Assembly: GCF_003050705.1 (NCBI RefSeq)
Contig: NZ_QAOG01000002.1
Span: 310,001-374,000, forward strand
DNA length: 64,000 nucleotides
Direction of reading: 5' to 3'
DNA from: Sphingomonas aurantiaca
Lineage (GTDB): Bacteria > Pseudomonadota > Alphaproteobacteria > Sphingomonadales > Sphingomonadaceae
The notes under the pieces were generated by a model. The model ran no database searches, was not told the DNA's origin, and saw nothing but the letters and a program-made list of their open reading frames with translations. Made by a program: the position numbers and the translations under genes. Positions 1-7,729 of the stretch are shown piece by piece (the first letter of the stretch is position 1; every line of letters begins with the position of its first letter).

Positions 1-1140
1 CTGCGCGATCGGGAACAGCAGCCCGCGGATCGTCACCGTCAGCAGGATGATCGCAACGCCGAAGTTGCCGATCATGCGGAACAGCCAGTCGAGATAATAG
101 AAGATCGGTTTCTCGACGATCCGGAACCAGCCCCAGTCGATCGCATAGTCCAGCTTCGCGACGCCCTGCTGGTCGGTGTAGCGATCGAGCAGGCGGACTT
201 CCTTGGCGCCCGCGAAGAAGCGCGAGACCTGCGTGATCGCCTGGCCCGGTGCGATCTGCTTGGGCTGGAGCGCGTAATCGGCCTGGTATGCCTTGTTCGC
301 GCCGGCGCGGAACTGGCCGTCGAACGTCTGGCCCTGATCGGGGATGATCGCGGTCAGCCAGTATTTGTCGGTGAAGCCGAGCCAGCCGCCGGTCGTCGTG
401 AACTTCTGTGCGGCCTCGTCGATGTCCTTGTAGTTGGGGCGGTAATGGGCGCCGCCATTGTCGACCGACATCGGCCCGACATGGATCGTCATCGACGACG
501 GATCCTTCGAGATGCCGACCCGGTTGACGAGGCCATAGGTCGCGACGGGAACGGGCGCGGTGCCTGCGTTCAGGACGGTCTGGCGGACCGTGAACATGTA
601 ATCGCCGTCGACCGCGATCTGGATGCGGAAGCGCTGGCCGGTGGCGTTGGTCGCGTCGAGCGTGACCGGCGTCGTCGGCGTCAGCGTGGTGGCGCCAGAA
701 GGCGTCCAGACGGCGTCGGCGGCGGGCGGGGTCAGCCCCTGCGCACGCCAGCCGAAGCTCGCGAAATAGGCGTCGGGTGCGCCCGCGGGCGACAACAGCC
801 GTATCGGCGGTGAGTTCTTCGCGACCGTCTCGTCATAGCCCTTGAGCACGAGATCGTCGATCCGCGCGCCCTTCAGGTTAATCGACCCTGACACGCGTGG
901 CGTCTCGATCCGCAGGCGCGGCGTCTCGGCGATCACCTCGGCGCGATTGCGCACGGCAGCAGCGCCATCGGCGGCCGGATCGGCAGCGGGGTTCGCGATC
1001 GGCTTGGACTTGCCGTCCTCGATCCTCGTGACCGGCGGATTCGCGGTCGGGAAGAACTTGCCCTGGATCAGCGGCCATCCGAACAGGATCAGCGCCGCGA
1101 TCACCGCGAACAGCACGAAATTCTGCTTGTCGTCTTTCAC
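1..1140 (-). CDS. yidC: YidC membrane protein insertase, C-terminus beyond window
   Basis: Inner-membrane insertase that places proteins in the bilayer alone or with SecYEG. The reading frame begins KDDKQNFVLFAVIAALILFG, the usual short N-terminal stretch plus first membrane helix of proteobacterial YidC, followed by a low-complexity Pro/Ala/Asp linker and the large periplasmic beta domain; the rest runs off the left edge. The start is read as GTG at 1140, whose first bases overlap the yidD stop (GTGA), so the two genes are probably translationally coupled. No ATG lies near the first helix. Order rpmH-rnpA-yidD-yidC on the minus strand is the conserved bacterial arrangement. Confidence 0.93.
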   Translation of the reverse strand, partial: MKDDKQNFVLFAVIAALILFGWPLIQGKFFPTANPPVTRIEDGKSKPIANPAADPAADGAAAVRNRAEVIAETPRLRIETPRVSGSINLKGARIDDLVLKGYDETVAKNSPPIRLLSPAGAPDAYFASFGWRAQGLTPPAADAVWTPSGATTLTPTTPVTLDATNATGQRFRIQIAVDGDYMFTVRQTVLNAGTAPVPVATYGLVNRVGISKDPSSMTIHVGPMSVDNGGAHYRPNYKDIDEAAQKFTTTGGWLGFTDKYWLTAIIPDQGQTFDGQFRAGANKAYQADYALQPKQIAPGQAITQVSRFFAGAKEVRLLDRYTDQQGVAKLDYAIDWGWFRIVEKPIFYYLDWLFRMIGNFGVAIILLTVTIRGLLFPIAQ

Positions 1141-1385
1141 AGGGCGGCGTCTTTCAATTTCTCAGGCTTCAGCTCTGGGACTGGGTCGGGTCCATACCCG
1201 CCCCACGGATGGCAGCGGGCGATACGCTTCGCCGCCAACCAGCCCCCCTTGCGCGCGCCATAGCGCCCAACGGCCTCGATTGCATAGGCGGAACACGAAG
1301 GATCGTAGCGACAGCTCGACGGCAGGACGAGCGAAGGGCCGAGTTGCCAGCCGCGCGCGATCAGGATGAGGAGGCGGGCTAACAT
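1137..1385 (-). CDS. yidD: YidD membrane protein insertion efficiency factor
   Basis: Small amphipathic, membrane-associated protein that helps YidC-dependent insertion. The 82-aa frame starts MLARLLILIARGWQLG and carries the family signature CRYDPSCSAYAIEAVGRYG followed by RIARCHPWGGYGPDPVP, with the three conserved cysteines. The frame stays open about 40 codons further upstream, but that extension is palindromic-repeat sequence and the family begins at this Met, so ATG 1385 was chosen. Its stop overlaps the yidC GTG. It is separated from rnpA by about 190 bp filled with palindromic repeats, unusual for a pair that normally abuts. Confidence 0.93.
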   Translation of the reverse strand: MLARLLILIARGWQLGPSLVLPSSCRYDPSCSAYAIEAVGRYGARKGGWLAAKRIARCHPWGGYGPDPVPELKPEKLKDAAL

Positions 1386-1416
1386 GTCAGCGCGGGCGTT
1401 CGTGCCCCCCATTGTG

Positions 1417-1619
1417 TCCCCGCGAAGGCAGGGACCCAGACTGGGCTCCCGCCTTCGCGGGAGAACAAGACGCTGGGGGAGGTGGCCCCGTGGGCACCAC
1501 GCCATCCGAACCCGAACAGCACCCCGGCGGAGGCCGGGGTCAAGTAGGGAAACGTTGCTAACGGATGGCGGTGCTTCATCACGACCGCTTTTCCATCTGG
1601 GCCCCGGCCTTCGCCGGGG
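1417..1619. repeat. Cluster of three palindromic intergenic repeats (REP-like)
   Basis: Three hairpin-forming units: 1417-1462 (two arms of about 21 bp around CCCGCGAAGGC / GCCTTCGCGGG, with a few mismatches), 1522-1539 (CCCCGGC-N4-GCCGGGG) and 1602-1619 (CCCCGGC-N4-GCCGGGG). The last lies inside the 3' end of rnpA. Such units are scattered through sphingomonad genomes. The cluster separates rnpA from yidD and may affect read-through or mRNA stability. Confidence 0.8.
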
Positions 1620-2100
1620 TGGTGTCGGGAGCGGCCTGCGGCGTCACCTTGCGGAATGCCTTGCCAAGCTCAGTCCGCAACAGCGCGTAATCGCGCTCGA
1701 TCCCGCCGCTGCGGCCGATTAGCACATGATCAGCCCCCGCAACGCCGCGTTCCGCCAATAGCTCACGCGCCAACGCCCGCAACCGCCGTTTCATGCGGTT
1801 CCGGACGACGGCGTTGCCAATCTTCTTGGTGACGGTGAAGCCGATTCGCATCGTGTCGTCACCGTCATCGCGGGGGCGCATGAGCAGGACGAATCCCGGC
1901 ATCGGTGCGCGCTTCCCCGCATTCGCCGCGAGAAAATCGCGGCGTTTGTCGAGTATCGTTAGGCCGACAGCTTCTTGCGACCGCGCGCGCGGCGTGCATG
2001 GATCACTGCCCGGCCGCCGACCGTCGCCATCCGTGCGCGGAAGCCGTGACGGCGTGCGCGTACCAGGTTGCTCGGCTGAAAGGTCCGCTTCATTGGTCAT
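1579..2100 (-). CDS. rnpA: Ribonuclease P protein component, start unclear
   Basis: Protein subunit of RNase P, which matures tRNA 5' ends. The recognisable part begins at [17 protein letters not shown] and includes the RNR signature region [21 protein letters not shown]. No ATG, GTG, TTG or CTG codon exists in frame between the rpmH stop and this core; the only upstream start is ATG 2100, ahead of the rpmH start, giving a 173-aa protein whose first ~45 residues are read from a different frame of rpmH. Either rnpA overlaps all of rpmH, as described for Thermus, or a rare start (for example ATA at residue 49) is used. The C-terminal [14 protein letters not shown] tail comes from a palindromic repeat. 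Confidence 0.88.
   Translation of the reverse strand: MTNEADLSAEQPGTRTPSRLPRTDGDGRRPGSDPCTPRARSQEAVGLTILDKRRDFLAANAGKRAPMPGFVLLMRPRDDGDDTMRIGFTVTKKIGNAVVRNRMKRRLRALARELLAERGVAGADHVLIGRSGGIERDYALLRTELGKAFRKVTPQAAPDTTPAKAGAQMEKRS
1959..2093 (-). CDS. rpmH: 50S ribosomal protein L34
   Basis: Forty-four residues, [20 protein letters not shown] at the start and a Lys/Arg-rich end finishing RGRKKLSA. This is essentially invariant L34 and fixes reading frame and start (ATG 2093). It is the first gene of the rpmH-rnpA-yidD-yidC cluster. The whole gene is contained within the longest possible rnpA frame. Confidence 0.97.
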   Translation of the reverse strand: MKRTFQPSNLVRARRHGFRARMATVGGRAVIHARRARGRKKLSA

Positions 2101-2112
2101 TCCCTAGGTCAT

Positions 2113-2145
2113 CAAATAGAAAACGGCCGCCACGGGGACGGCCTT
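2113..2145 (-). terminator. Rho-independent terminator downstream of the 2181-2492 gene
   Basis: On the minus strand GGCCG-N9-CGGCC (2125-2143) is followed by GTTTTCTATTT. It lies just past the membrane-protein stop at 2181 and before rpmH, so it should insulate the two. Confidence 0.75.
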
Positions 2146-2180
2146 GATGGTTGGGCGCTTAGGGAAACGGGGCGGGTAAG

Positions 2181-2492
2181 TCAATTCGCACCGGCCTTGG
2201 CCATGGCGCTTTTCGACGCCTTAGCCCGCGCATGCCGCCGCATCGCGCTTTGTCGCCGCATCATGCGATCGACGAAATGCCCGGCGCGCGGCCAACGCCG
2301 CTTCAGCCGAGCCCATTTCAACCGCGCCCACCGCGAATTGCGCAGGATCAGCACCATCCCGCCCGCGAACAGAAAGATCCCAGCCGGCCCCGGCAGCGGC
2401 GCGAGAACCGGTGCGCCGAGGATCAGGAGCACGCCCAGCACCAACTGGCCGATGCGCAGGATGGGAGAGCGGACGGCGTTCACGGAAGGCAT
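2181..2492 (-). CDS. Small membrane protein, PGPGW-type
   Basis: A 103-aa protein with two hydrophobic stretches (roughly residues 12-31 and 35-50) around LAPLPGPAGIFLFAGGMVLIL, which resembles the PGPGW putative transmembrane family, and a very basic C-terminal half (RWARLKWARLKRRWPRAGHF and onward). Function is unknown. It stands alone between yifB (divergent) and rpmH and has its own terminator. ATG 2492 is the only reasonable start. Confidence 0.75.
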   Translation of the reverse strand: MPSVNAVRSPILRIGQLVLGVLLILGAPVLAPLPGPAGIFLFAGGMVLILRNSRWARLKWARLKRRWPRAGHFVDRMMRRQSAMRRHARAKASKSAMAKAGAN

Positions 2493-2601
2493 GTGGGTCC
2501 GGTGTATTAGATTGGCAAGACGGCGCTAGCCCGCTGGTCCTTGCAGACAAGGCAAATCGGGTATGAATAAGGCGTGACGTCATAGTCGCGGGGGAGCGGG
2601 C

Positions 2602-4110
2602 ATGGCGGCGATCGTAGCGACGGTGGCGTATCTCGGGCTGGAGGCCCGCGCGGTCGAGGTGCAAGTCCAACTGATTCCAGGACTTCCTGCGTTCAACGTG
2701 GTCGGACTGGCGGACAAGGCGGTCGGTGAAAGCCGCGAGCGCGTACGCGGCGCGATCGCCGGCATGGGGTTGTCGCTGCCGCCGAAACGCATCGCGGTGA
2801 ACCTGTCGCCCGCCGATCTGCCGAAAGAAGGATCGCATTTCGATCTACCGATCGCGCTCGCGCTGCTGGCCGCGATGGGCGTTGTCGATGCCGAGGCGCT
2901 GGCCGATTACGTGATCGTCGGCGAACTCGGGCTCGACGCGCGGATCACCGCCTCGCCCGGCGTGCTGCTGGCGGCACTGCACGCGTCTGAAGTGGGGAAG
3001 GGGCTCGTCTGCCCGGCGGCGCAAGGCTCGGAAGCGGCTTGGGCCGGCGAGATCGAAGTGATCGCCGCGCCCGACCTGCTGTCGCTGCTTAACCACTTCA
3101 AAGGGCACGGTCTGCTCAGTCCGCCCAAGCCGGGGATTGCCGAGCACGCCGATCACGGTCCCGACCTCCGCCAGGTCAAAGGACAGGAGACGGCCAAGCG
3201 TGCGCTCGAGATCGCCGCGGCGGGCGCGCACAATCTGTTGATGGTAGGGCCCCCGGGCTCGGGCAAGTCGCTGATGGCGTCGTGCCTCCCGGGTATCCTG
3301 CCGCCGCTCGATCCGGCCGAGGCGCTCGAAGTGTCGATGGTCCAGTCGGTCGCTGGCACGCTGACCGGCGGACGCCTCACGCGTACGCGGCCGTTCCGCG
3401 CCCCGCACCATTCCGCCTCGATGGCGGCGCTCACCGGCGGCGGGCTCAAGGTGAAACCGGGCGAGGTCAGTCTCGCGCATCTCGGCGTGCTGTTCCTCGA
3501 CGAACTCCCCGAGTTCCAGCGCGCCGTCCTCGATTCGCTCCGCCAGCCGCTGGAGACCGGCACCGTCAGCGTCGCCCGCGCCAACGCGCACGTCACCTTC
3601 CCGGCACGCGTCCAGCTGATCGCGGCGATGAACCCGTGCCGGTGCGGGCATCTCGGCGATGCGAGCCTGGCCTGCGCACGCGCGCCGAAATGCGCGGCCG
3701 ACTATCAGGCAAAGGTGTCGGGGCCTTTGCTCGACCGGATCGACCTCCACATCGACGTCCAGGCGGTCAGCGCCGCCGACCTGATCCTCCCGCCACCGAC
3801 CGAGGGCTCGGCGGAGGTCGCCGTCCGCGTTGCTGCCGCCCGCGCGATCCAGTCCGACCGCTACCGCGACCACCCGGTTCGCACGAATGCGGAGGCGGAT
3901 GGCGCCTTGCTCGATGCCGTCGCCACGCCGGACGAAGCGGGTCGTCGCCTGCTCGCCCAGGCCGCCGAAGCGATGCGGCTGACCGCGCGCGGCTACACAC
4001 GCATCCTCCGCGTTGGCCGCACCATCGCCGACCTGGCTGGCAGCGAAACCGTCGCCCGCCTCCACATCGCCGAAGCGCTCAGCTACCGCCGCCAGCCGCC
4101 GAGAAACTGA
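2602..4110 (+). CDS. comM: YifB/ComM family Mg-chelatase-like AAA+ ATPase
   Basis: 502 aa, the normal family length. The N-terminal ChlI-like domain (IPGLPAFNVVGLADKAVGES) is followed by an AAA+ domain with Walker A VGPPGSGKS near residue 217, Walker B LFLDELPEF, and the cysteine-containing NPCRCG...CAC...C region typical of YifB. In naturally competent bacteria ComM is a hexameric helicase promoting branch migration during transformation; the role here is by homology. A good ribosome site (GGGGGAGCGG) precedes ATG 2602. Shadow frames on the opposite strand are long but lack protein features. Confidence 0.92.
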   Translation: MAAIVATVAYLGLEARAVEVQVQLIPGLPAFNVVGLADKAVGESRERVRGAIAGMGLSLPPKRIAVNLSPADLPKEGSHFDLPIALALLAAMGVVDAEALADYVIVGELGLDARITASPGVLLAALHASEVGKGLVCPAAQGSEAAWAGEIEVIAAPDLLSLLNHFKGHGLLSPPKPGIAEHADHGPDLRQVKGQETAKRALEIAAAGAHNLLMVGPPGSGKSLMASCLPGILPPLDPAEALEVSMVQSVAGTLTGGRLTRTRPFRAPHHSASMAALTGGGLKVKPGEVSLAHLGVLFLDELPEFQRAVLDSLRQPLETGTVSVARANAHVTFPARVQLIAAMNPCRCGHLGDASLACARAPKCAADYQAKVSGPLLDRIDLHIDVQAVSAADLILPPPTEGSAEVAVRVAAARAIQSDRYRDHPVRTNAEADGALLDAVATPDEAGRRLLAQAAEAMRLTARGYTRILRVGRTIADLAGSETVARLHIAEALSYRRQPPRN

Positions 4111-4176
4111 ACCGACACGTTTTCCGATCAAGACCGCTTGCGGCGGACGAATGCTTCGTCTAGCCAACCCGCCGCT

Positions 4177-4261
4177 GCCCCTGTGGCGAAATTGGTAGAC
4201 GCGACCGACTCAAAATCGGTTGCCGCAAGGCATGCTGGTTCGATTCCGGCCAGGGGCACCA
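4177..4261 (+). tRNA. tRNA-Leu (anticodon CAA)
   Basis: Acceptor stem GCCCCTG pairs with CAGGGGC, anticodon stem ACCGA/TCGGT encloses loop CTCAAAA (anticodon CAA, reading UUG), a long variable arm is present as expected for Leu, and CCA is encoded. The 3' end is the attachment site of the island that follows. Confidence 0.95.
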
Positions 4262-4264
4262 ACC
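4248..4264 (+). repeat. attL of the outer genomic island
   Basis: GGCCAGGGGCACCAACC, the last bases of the tRNA-Leu gene plus three, is repeated exactly at 43345-43361. A tRNA 3' end next to an integrase with a distant exact copy is the standard signature of site-specific integration. Confidence 0.8.
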
Positions 4265-4377
4265 ACGAATTCCAACGCATCCCAAACCGTCCCGCAAGGG
4301 GCGGTTTTTGGTGCCGTTACAGGGTTGTGCGGTGTCCCGCCGCGTCCCATTGTCACCCCATGCAGCGACGATCATTT

Positions 4378-4418
4378 GGGGGCACTTCGGGGGCACCAGT
4401 TTCTTTGGGTGGGGGCAC
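4378..4418 (+). repeat. Three GGGGGCAC direct repeats upstream of the integrase
   Basis: Copies at 4378-4385, 4389-4396 and 4411-4418 lie between attL and the integrase start. Two more sit next to the right end at 43260 and 43272. Position and spacing suggest integrase or excisionase binding sites. Confidence 0.55.
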
Positions 4419-4421
4419 CGA

Positions 4422-5687
4422 ATGCTGACCGATACCGCCATCAAAAAGGCCAAGCCGAAGGACAAGGCTTACAAGCTCGGCGACTCCGGCGGACTATATT
4501 TATTCGTCATGCCGAGCGGCTATCGCAGCTGGCGTATGAAATTTCGATTTGCGGGCAAGGAGAAGCGCCTGGTGTTCGGGTCGTATCCGGACACGACGCT
4601 GCTCCAGGCGCGCGCGATGCGCGAGAACGCGGCCAAGCTGTTGCGGGATGGCGTCGACCCGTCGGTGCACAAGGTCCAGCAGGCGGCTGCGCAGGTCGCT
4701 CGGGTGGGGGCAACGTTCAAGACGATTGCGGAAGACTGGCTGGTCAGCCAGGACGCGACCTGGTCGAAGCGGTATGCGCAGAACGTAAAGAACAGCTTCG
4801 TGCAGGACGTCTATCCGAAGCTCGGGCACCTGCCGATCGATGCGATCACGACACCGCTGGTGCTCAAGGTGCTGCGAGCGGTCGAGGAGCGCGGGGCGAT
4901 CGAGACAGCGCATCGCATCCGCCAGCGGATCTCGGAGGTCTTTGCCCGCGCGATCGGCAGCGGCATAGTGGCGACCGATCCAGCCGCGGTGGCGCAACGC
5001 GCGCTGTCGCCGATCAAGCGCGGCAAGCAACCCGCGGTGCGGACGGTGGAAGCTGCGCGCATCGTATTGCGCAAGGTCGAGGAGCAGCCGGCCCATCCGC
5101 TGACCAAACTCGCGTCGCGCTTTCTGTCGCTAACGGCCGTGCGCTCGGGCGTGCTGCGAATGGCAGAGCCGAAGGAATTCGAGGGGCTGGGCGGGCCAGA
5201 GCCAATCTGGCGTATCCCGGCCGCCAAGATGAAACTGGTCGTCGACCAGAAGGAGGATGCGGCCTTCGAATTCATCGTGCCGTTGTCGAGGCAGGCGGTC
5301 GATACGATTACCGTCGCGATGGACTTCTCGGGGAAGGGGCCGCTGATCTTTCGCAGCGTGCGCCATCCGCGCCGGCCGCTGAGCGACAGCACGCTGAGCA
5401 AGGCGTATCGCGAAGCCGGGTTCACGGGGTTGCATGTACCGCACGGTTGGCGATCGACGTTCTCGACCGTGATGAACGAACTGGCGGGCGTGGAGAGCAG
5501 GGTAGGGGATCGAGCGATCATCGACCTGATGCTGGCGCATGTACCGAGCAACAGCGTCGAGGCCGCGTACAACCGCGCCGCCTATATGCCGCGCAGGCGC
5601 GAACTGGCGCAGGAATGGGCGGATATGCTGGTACAGGACCTCGCACCGCTGGAATCGTTGCTGACGGGGCTGCGGCAACACGCCTGA
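4422..5687 (+). CDS. P4-type tyrosine integrase (DUF4102 + catalytic domain)
   Basis: 421-aa site-specific recombinase. The N-terminal arm-binding domain (MLTDTAIKKAKPKDKAYKLG, then DSGGLYLFV) is typical of tRNA-targeting P4-type integrases. Catalytic residues appear complete: Arg241 (TAVRSG), His341-x-x-Arg344 (HGWRSTF), His373 (LMLAHV) and Tyr383 (AAYNRA). The frame is open to 4308, but ATG 4422 starts exactly at the family N-terminus. It lies 160 bp downstream of tRNA-Leu, in the same direction, and presumably drives integration and excision of the island. The usual Glu after the first Arg motif is Val here (RSGVLR), a mild divergence. Confidence 0.92.
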   Translation: MLTDTAIKKAKPKDKAYKLGDSGGLYLFVMPSGYRSWRMKFRFAGKEKRLVFGSYPDTTLLQARAMRENAAKLLRDGVDPSVHKVQQAAAQVARVGATFKTIAEDWLVSQDATWSKRYAQNVKNSFVQDVYPKLGHLPIDAITTPLVLKVLRAVEERGAIETAHRIRQRISEVFARAIGSGIVATDPAAVAQRALSPIKRGKQPAVRTVEAARIVLRKVEEQPAHPLTKLASRFLSLTAVRSGVLRMAEPKEFEGLGGPEPIWRIPAAKMKLVVDQKEDAAFEFIVPLSRQAVDTITVAMDFSGKGPLIFRSVRHPRRPLSDSTLSKAYREAGFTGLHVPHGWRSTFSTVMNELAGVESRVGDRAIIDLMLAHVPSNSVEAAYNRAAYMPRRRELAQEWADMLVQDLAPLESLLTGLRQHA

Positions 5688-5706
5688 CGCGTGCGGGAGC
5701 GGCGGC

Positions 5707-6396
5707 ATGACCGCGCGCTCTTTCAACGAGGTCACCACCGGCGTCCGCGAGCGCGCGCGTTCGAACTCGCCCGTTCGGCGCAACAGCCATAATGCCGGTG
5801 GCTCGGAAATGTCCCTCTGGCGTACGCACAACACGTTCCCGAAGACCGAGCATAACGCGCGGATGCGCGCGGCCGAGGCTTTCGATCACGAGACAAAGTT
5901 ACCGGGGAAGCGCAACGGCGCGCTCGGCGCGATCGGGCTCGAAGTGCTGCGCTGCCTCTTGCGCCTGCGGGGCCGTAAGGATGGCCGCCTCGATCCAACC
6001 TACCAGTGGATCGCTGACAAGATACATCGGTCGCGCAGCGCCGTAGGCGAGGCGCTCGACCGCCTGAAGGCGTGTGGTTTTCTAACCTGGATCCGGCGCT
6101 GCGTGCCGATAGAGAATGCTGAGCCTGACGAGCAGCAGAGTGAGCAGATCGCGAACGCCTTCATCCTGTTACAGCCGCCAACGGTACGCGAATGCGTGCG
6201 CCGGATGCTCCGTAAGCCGAGCGAGTTCGTCCGCGCTGTTGCTGAGAAGCTCGCACGCCAGAAGAAGCTGGACACCGCGACGGTCGACGACGTGATCGCC
6301 GAGGTCCAGAGCCCCGAGCTGCGCGCCATTCTCGCCCGCGTCCGCGCTTTTGTTGATAGTGCAAATCCGCCGAGCGGTCACACAGAGGCCCTGTAA
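5707..6396 (+). CDS. Winged-helix protein of unknown function, integrase-linked
   Basis: 229 aa. Residues ~75-140 contain a winged-helix-like unit (YQWIADKIHRSRSAVGEALDRLKACGFLTWIRR) resembling the DNA-binding domains of plasmid replication initiators and MarR-like proteins. The N-terminus is Arg/Ser-rich and the C-terminus helical and charged. It starts 19 bp after the integrase stop with a good ribosome site, so it is probably co-transcribed. It may be a replication or regulatory protein of the element; no function can be assigned from sequence. Confidence 0.7.
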   Translation: MTARSFNEVTTGVRERARSNSPVRRNSHNAGGSEMSLWRTHNTFPKTEHNARMRAAEAFDHETKLPGKRNGALGAIGLEVLRCLLRLRGRKDGRLDPTYQWIADKIHRSRSAVGEALDRLKACGFLTWIRRCVPIENAEPDEQQSEQIANAFILLQPPTVRECVRRMLRKPSEFVRAVAEKLARQKKLDTATVDDVIAEVQSPELRAILARVRAFVDSANPPSGHTEAL

Positions 6397-6556
6397 GATA
6401 TAAATATAAGAGGAACGCCTATGGCGTGCGCAGTTTGAAGCCCCACCAAGCCTCCGAGGCCCCGAACCCAACGGGTTGAACATCCAGCGACCGCTGGTGA
6501 GCGTGCCGGCTTGCGCCGTCCCGTGCATCCTGGGGAGGATGAGTGAATTCCGTTGC

Positions 6557-6657
6557 GCAACCGAAGCTCGTCTGGACGTGTGCGGAATGTCGGAACGCGA
6601 GCAACTGACGGTTTCCTAAACCGTAGGCCGCGTGTTCAAATCTCGCCGGGGGCACCA
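6557..6657 (+). pseudogene. tRNA-Arg(CCU)-like relic with disrupted D-arm
   Basis: The 3' part reads as a tRNA-Arg: anticodon stem ACGGT/ACCGT around TTCCTAA (anticodon CCU), a T-arm-like GTTCAAAT with one stem mismatch, acceptor CGGGGGC and encoded CCA. The 5' part matches poorly: GCAACCG would pair with CGGGGGC at five of seven positions, and the D-arm (GCTCGTCTGG...GAGC) is swollen by roughly 20 extra bases. Total 101 nt instead of about 77. Most likely an old attachment-site remnant of another island rather than a working tRNA. Confidence 0.5.
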
Positions 6658-7518
6658 GCTTTTCGGCCATTTCTGGGGTTTTTTGGCCCCTTTCAAACAT
6701 GCGAAACACGCGAGTAGCTAAGGCTTGCGTTGGCACAATAGGGGGCACAGTATGTTCCCGCTACGATCCGCCCCGCTCTCGTGACGACGACAAAGCGGCC
6801 GAAAGCGCCTGATAGCAGCCAATCTGACGTAGCACAAAAAGGGGCACAGCTTCTCGGTGTAAACGCGCACGCCGTCCCGATTTCTACGGATTCGGCACGC
6901 ATAAGTCCCGATTTTGGCAGCTAGGAACGGCAGTTTCGCGTCCTGCGCGCACGCCCCTAGTTCAAATTGAAGCGCCGACGCACTCAGGTAACGAACGCGC
7001 CTGAGTCGCGATCCCTAGCGATCTGGGCGAAGTCGAATAGCTACTCGATAGCACGAGCCTATCCCAGTGCACGGGCCATCGCCAAAATATAAAAGTAGGG
7101 GGCGGGAAAACCCTAACCTCCCTAACATCGGCGGATTTCTGCGGTTTTTGGCCTAACCTTTTCCCTAACATTACTATAATCAGATTATAACCAATGACCC
7201 TGATTGTCCCGGTCAGAAAAATCGTTTGCTTTCAATGGGATTAGGTTTTTGGGTTGAAAAGGTTAGGCCTGGTGAGGGTCCGACCCTAATAAAAAAGCCG
7301 TTCTTTATTAGATACATTCGACGCATAGGGCCGGTAGGTTAGCCGGATTAGGGTTTTCCCGCGTGCGAGGCTGTCCTGGCGGGGAGCATCGCAGAATAGC
7401 ATGCTGAAACTGGTCAATCGTTCCTACTGGGTTCTTTTGCTGCGTGGCTTCGAACCGCATTCCCGATATGTCTGCTTCGCACTCGGATCGGGGCGAGAAA
7501 TTGGGAGGCGACAGGTAG
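6658..7518. other. Gene-free stretch with GGGGCAC motifs and a CCTAA cluster
   Basis: No convincing reading frame on either strand. GGGGGCAC recurs at 6741-6748 and a shorter GGGGCAC near 6841. The second half holds the CCTAA/TTAGG cluster listed separately. An 8-bp hairpin (CTAATAAA 7286-7293, TTTATTAG 7304-7311) is also present. Confidence 0.6.
7110..7345. repeat. CCTAAC/GTTAGG iteron-like cluster with 14-bp inverted repeat
   Basis: About eight to ten CCTAAY or its complement occur in ~235 bp. GGCCTAACCTTTTC (7150-7163) is inverted exactly at 7256-7269, 92 bp apart, and the interval is AT-richer than its surroundings (ACTATAATCAGATTATAACC). Could be an origin, a partition site or an operator array of the element; no adjacent replication gene is obvious apart from the winged-helix protein at 5707. 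Confidence 0.5.
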
Positions 7519-7716
7519 TTGCAGACGATCGGATATGCGCGGGCATCGGCCTTTGTCGTCGACATCGCAGAGCAGGTGACTGCGCTCGAGAGCGCGGGTT
7601 GCAGCGAGATCGTTATTGATCGCGGGCGTGGGCGTCACCCACGTGATCTAAAGAAACGGTCAGCGCTGCTCAGCCGGCTGGAGACCAGTGAGGGCAAGGT
7701 TTTCCGCCCCTCTGCA
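7519..7716 (+). pseudogene. Serine recombinase N-terminal relic
   Basis: From TTG 7519 the frame reads IGYARASAFVVDIAEQVTAL then ESAGCSEIVIDR and LKKRSALLSRLE, matching the start of resolvase/invertase domains (IGYARVST...Q...L...GC..I..D). The homology ends after ~60 residues; the frame runs on into low-complexity sequence. The nucleophile serine position is kept, but nothing of the catalytic core beyond it or of a DNA-binding domain remains. Confidence 0.55.
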
Positions 7717-7729
7717 GCACATCCGCTAA

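Noticed and set aside
2845..4167. 440-codon open frame opposite yifB
   Set aside because: It is the complement of a convincing AAA+ gene; long antisense frames are expected in GC-rich DNA and this one has no recognisable motif.
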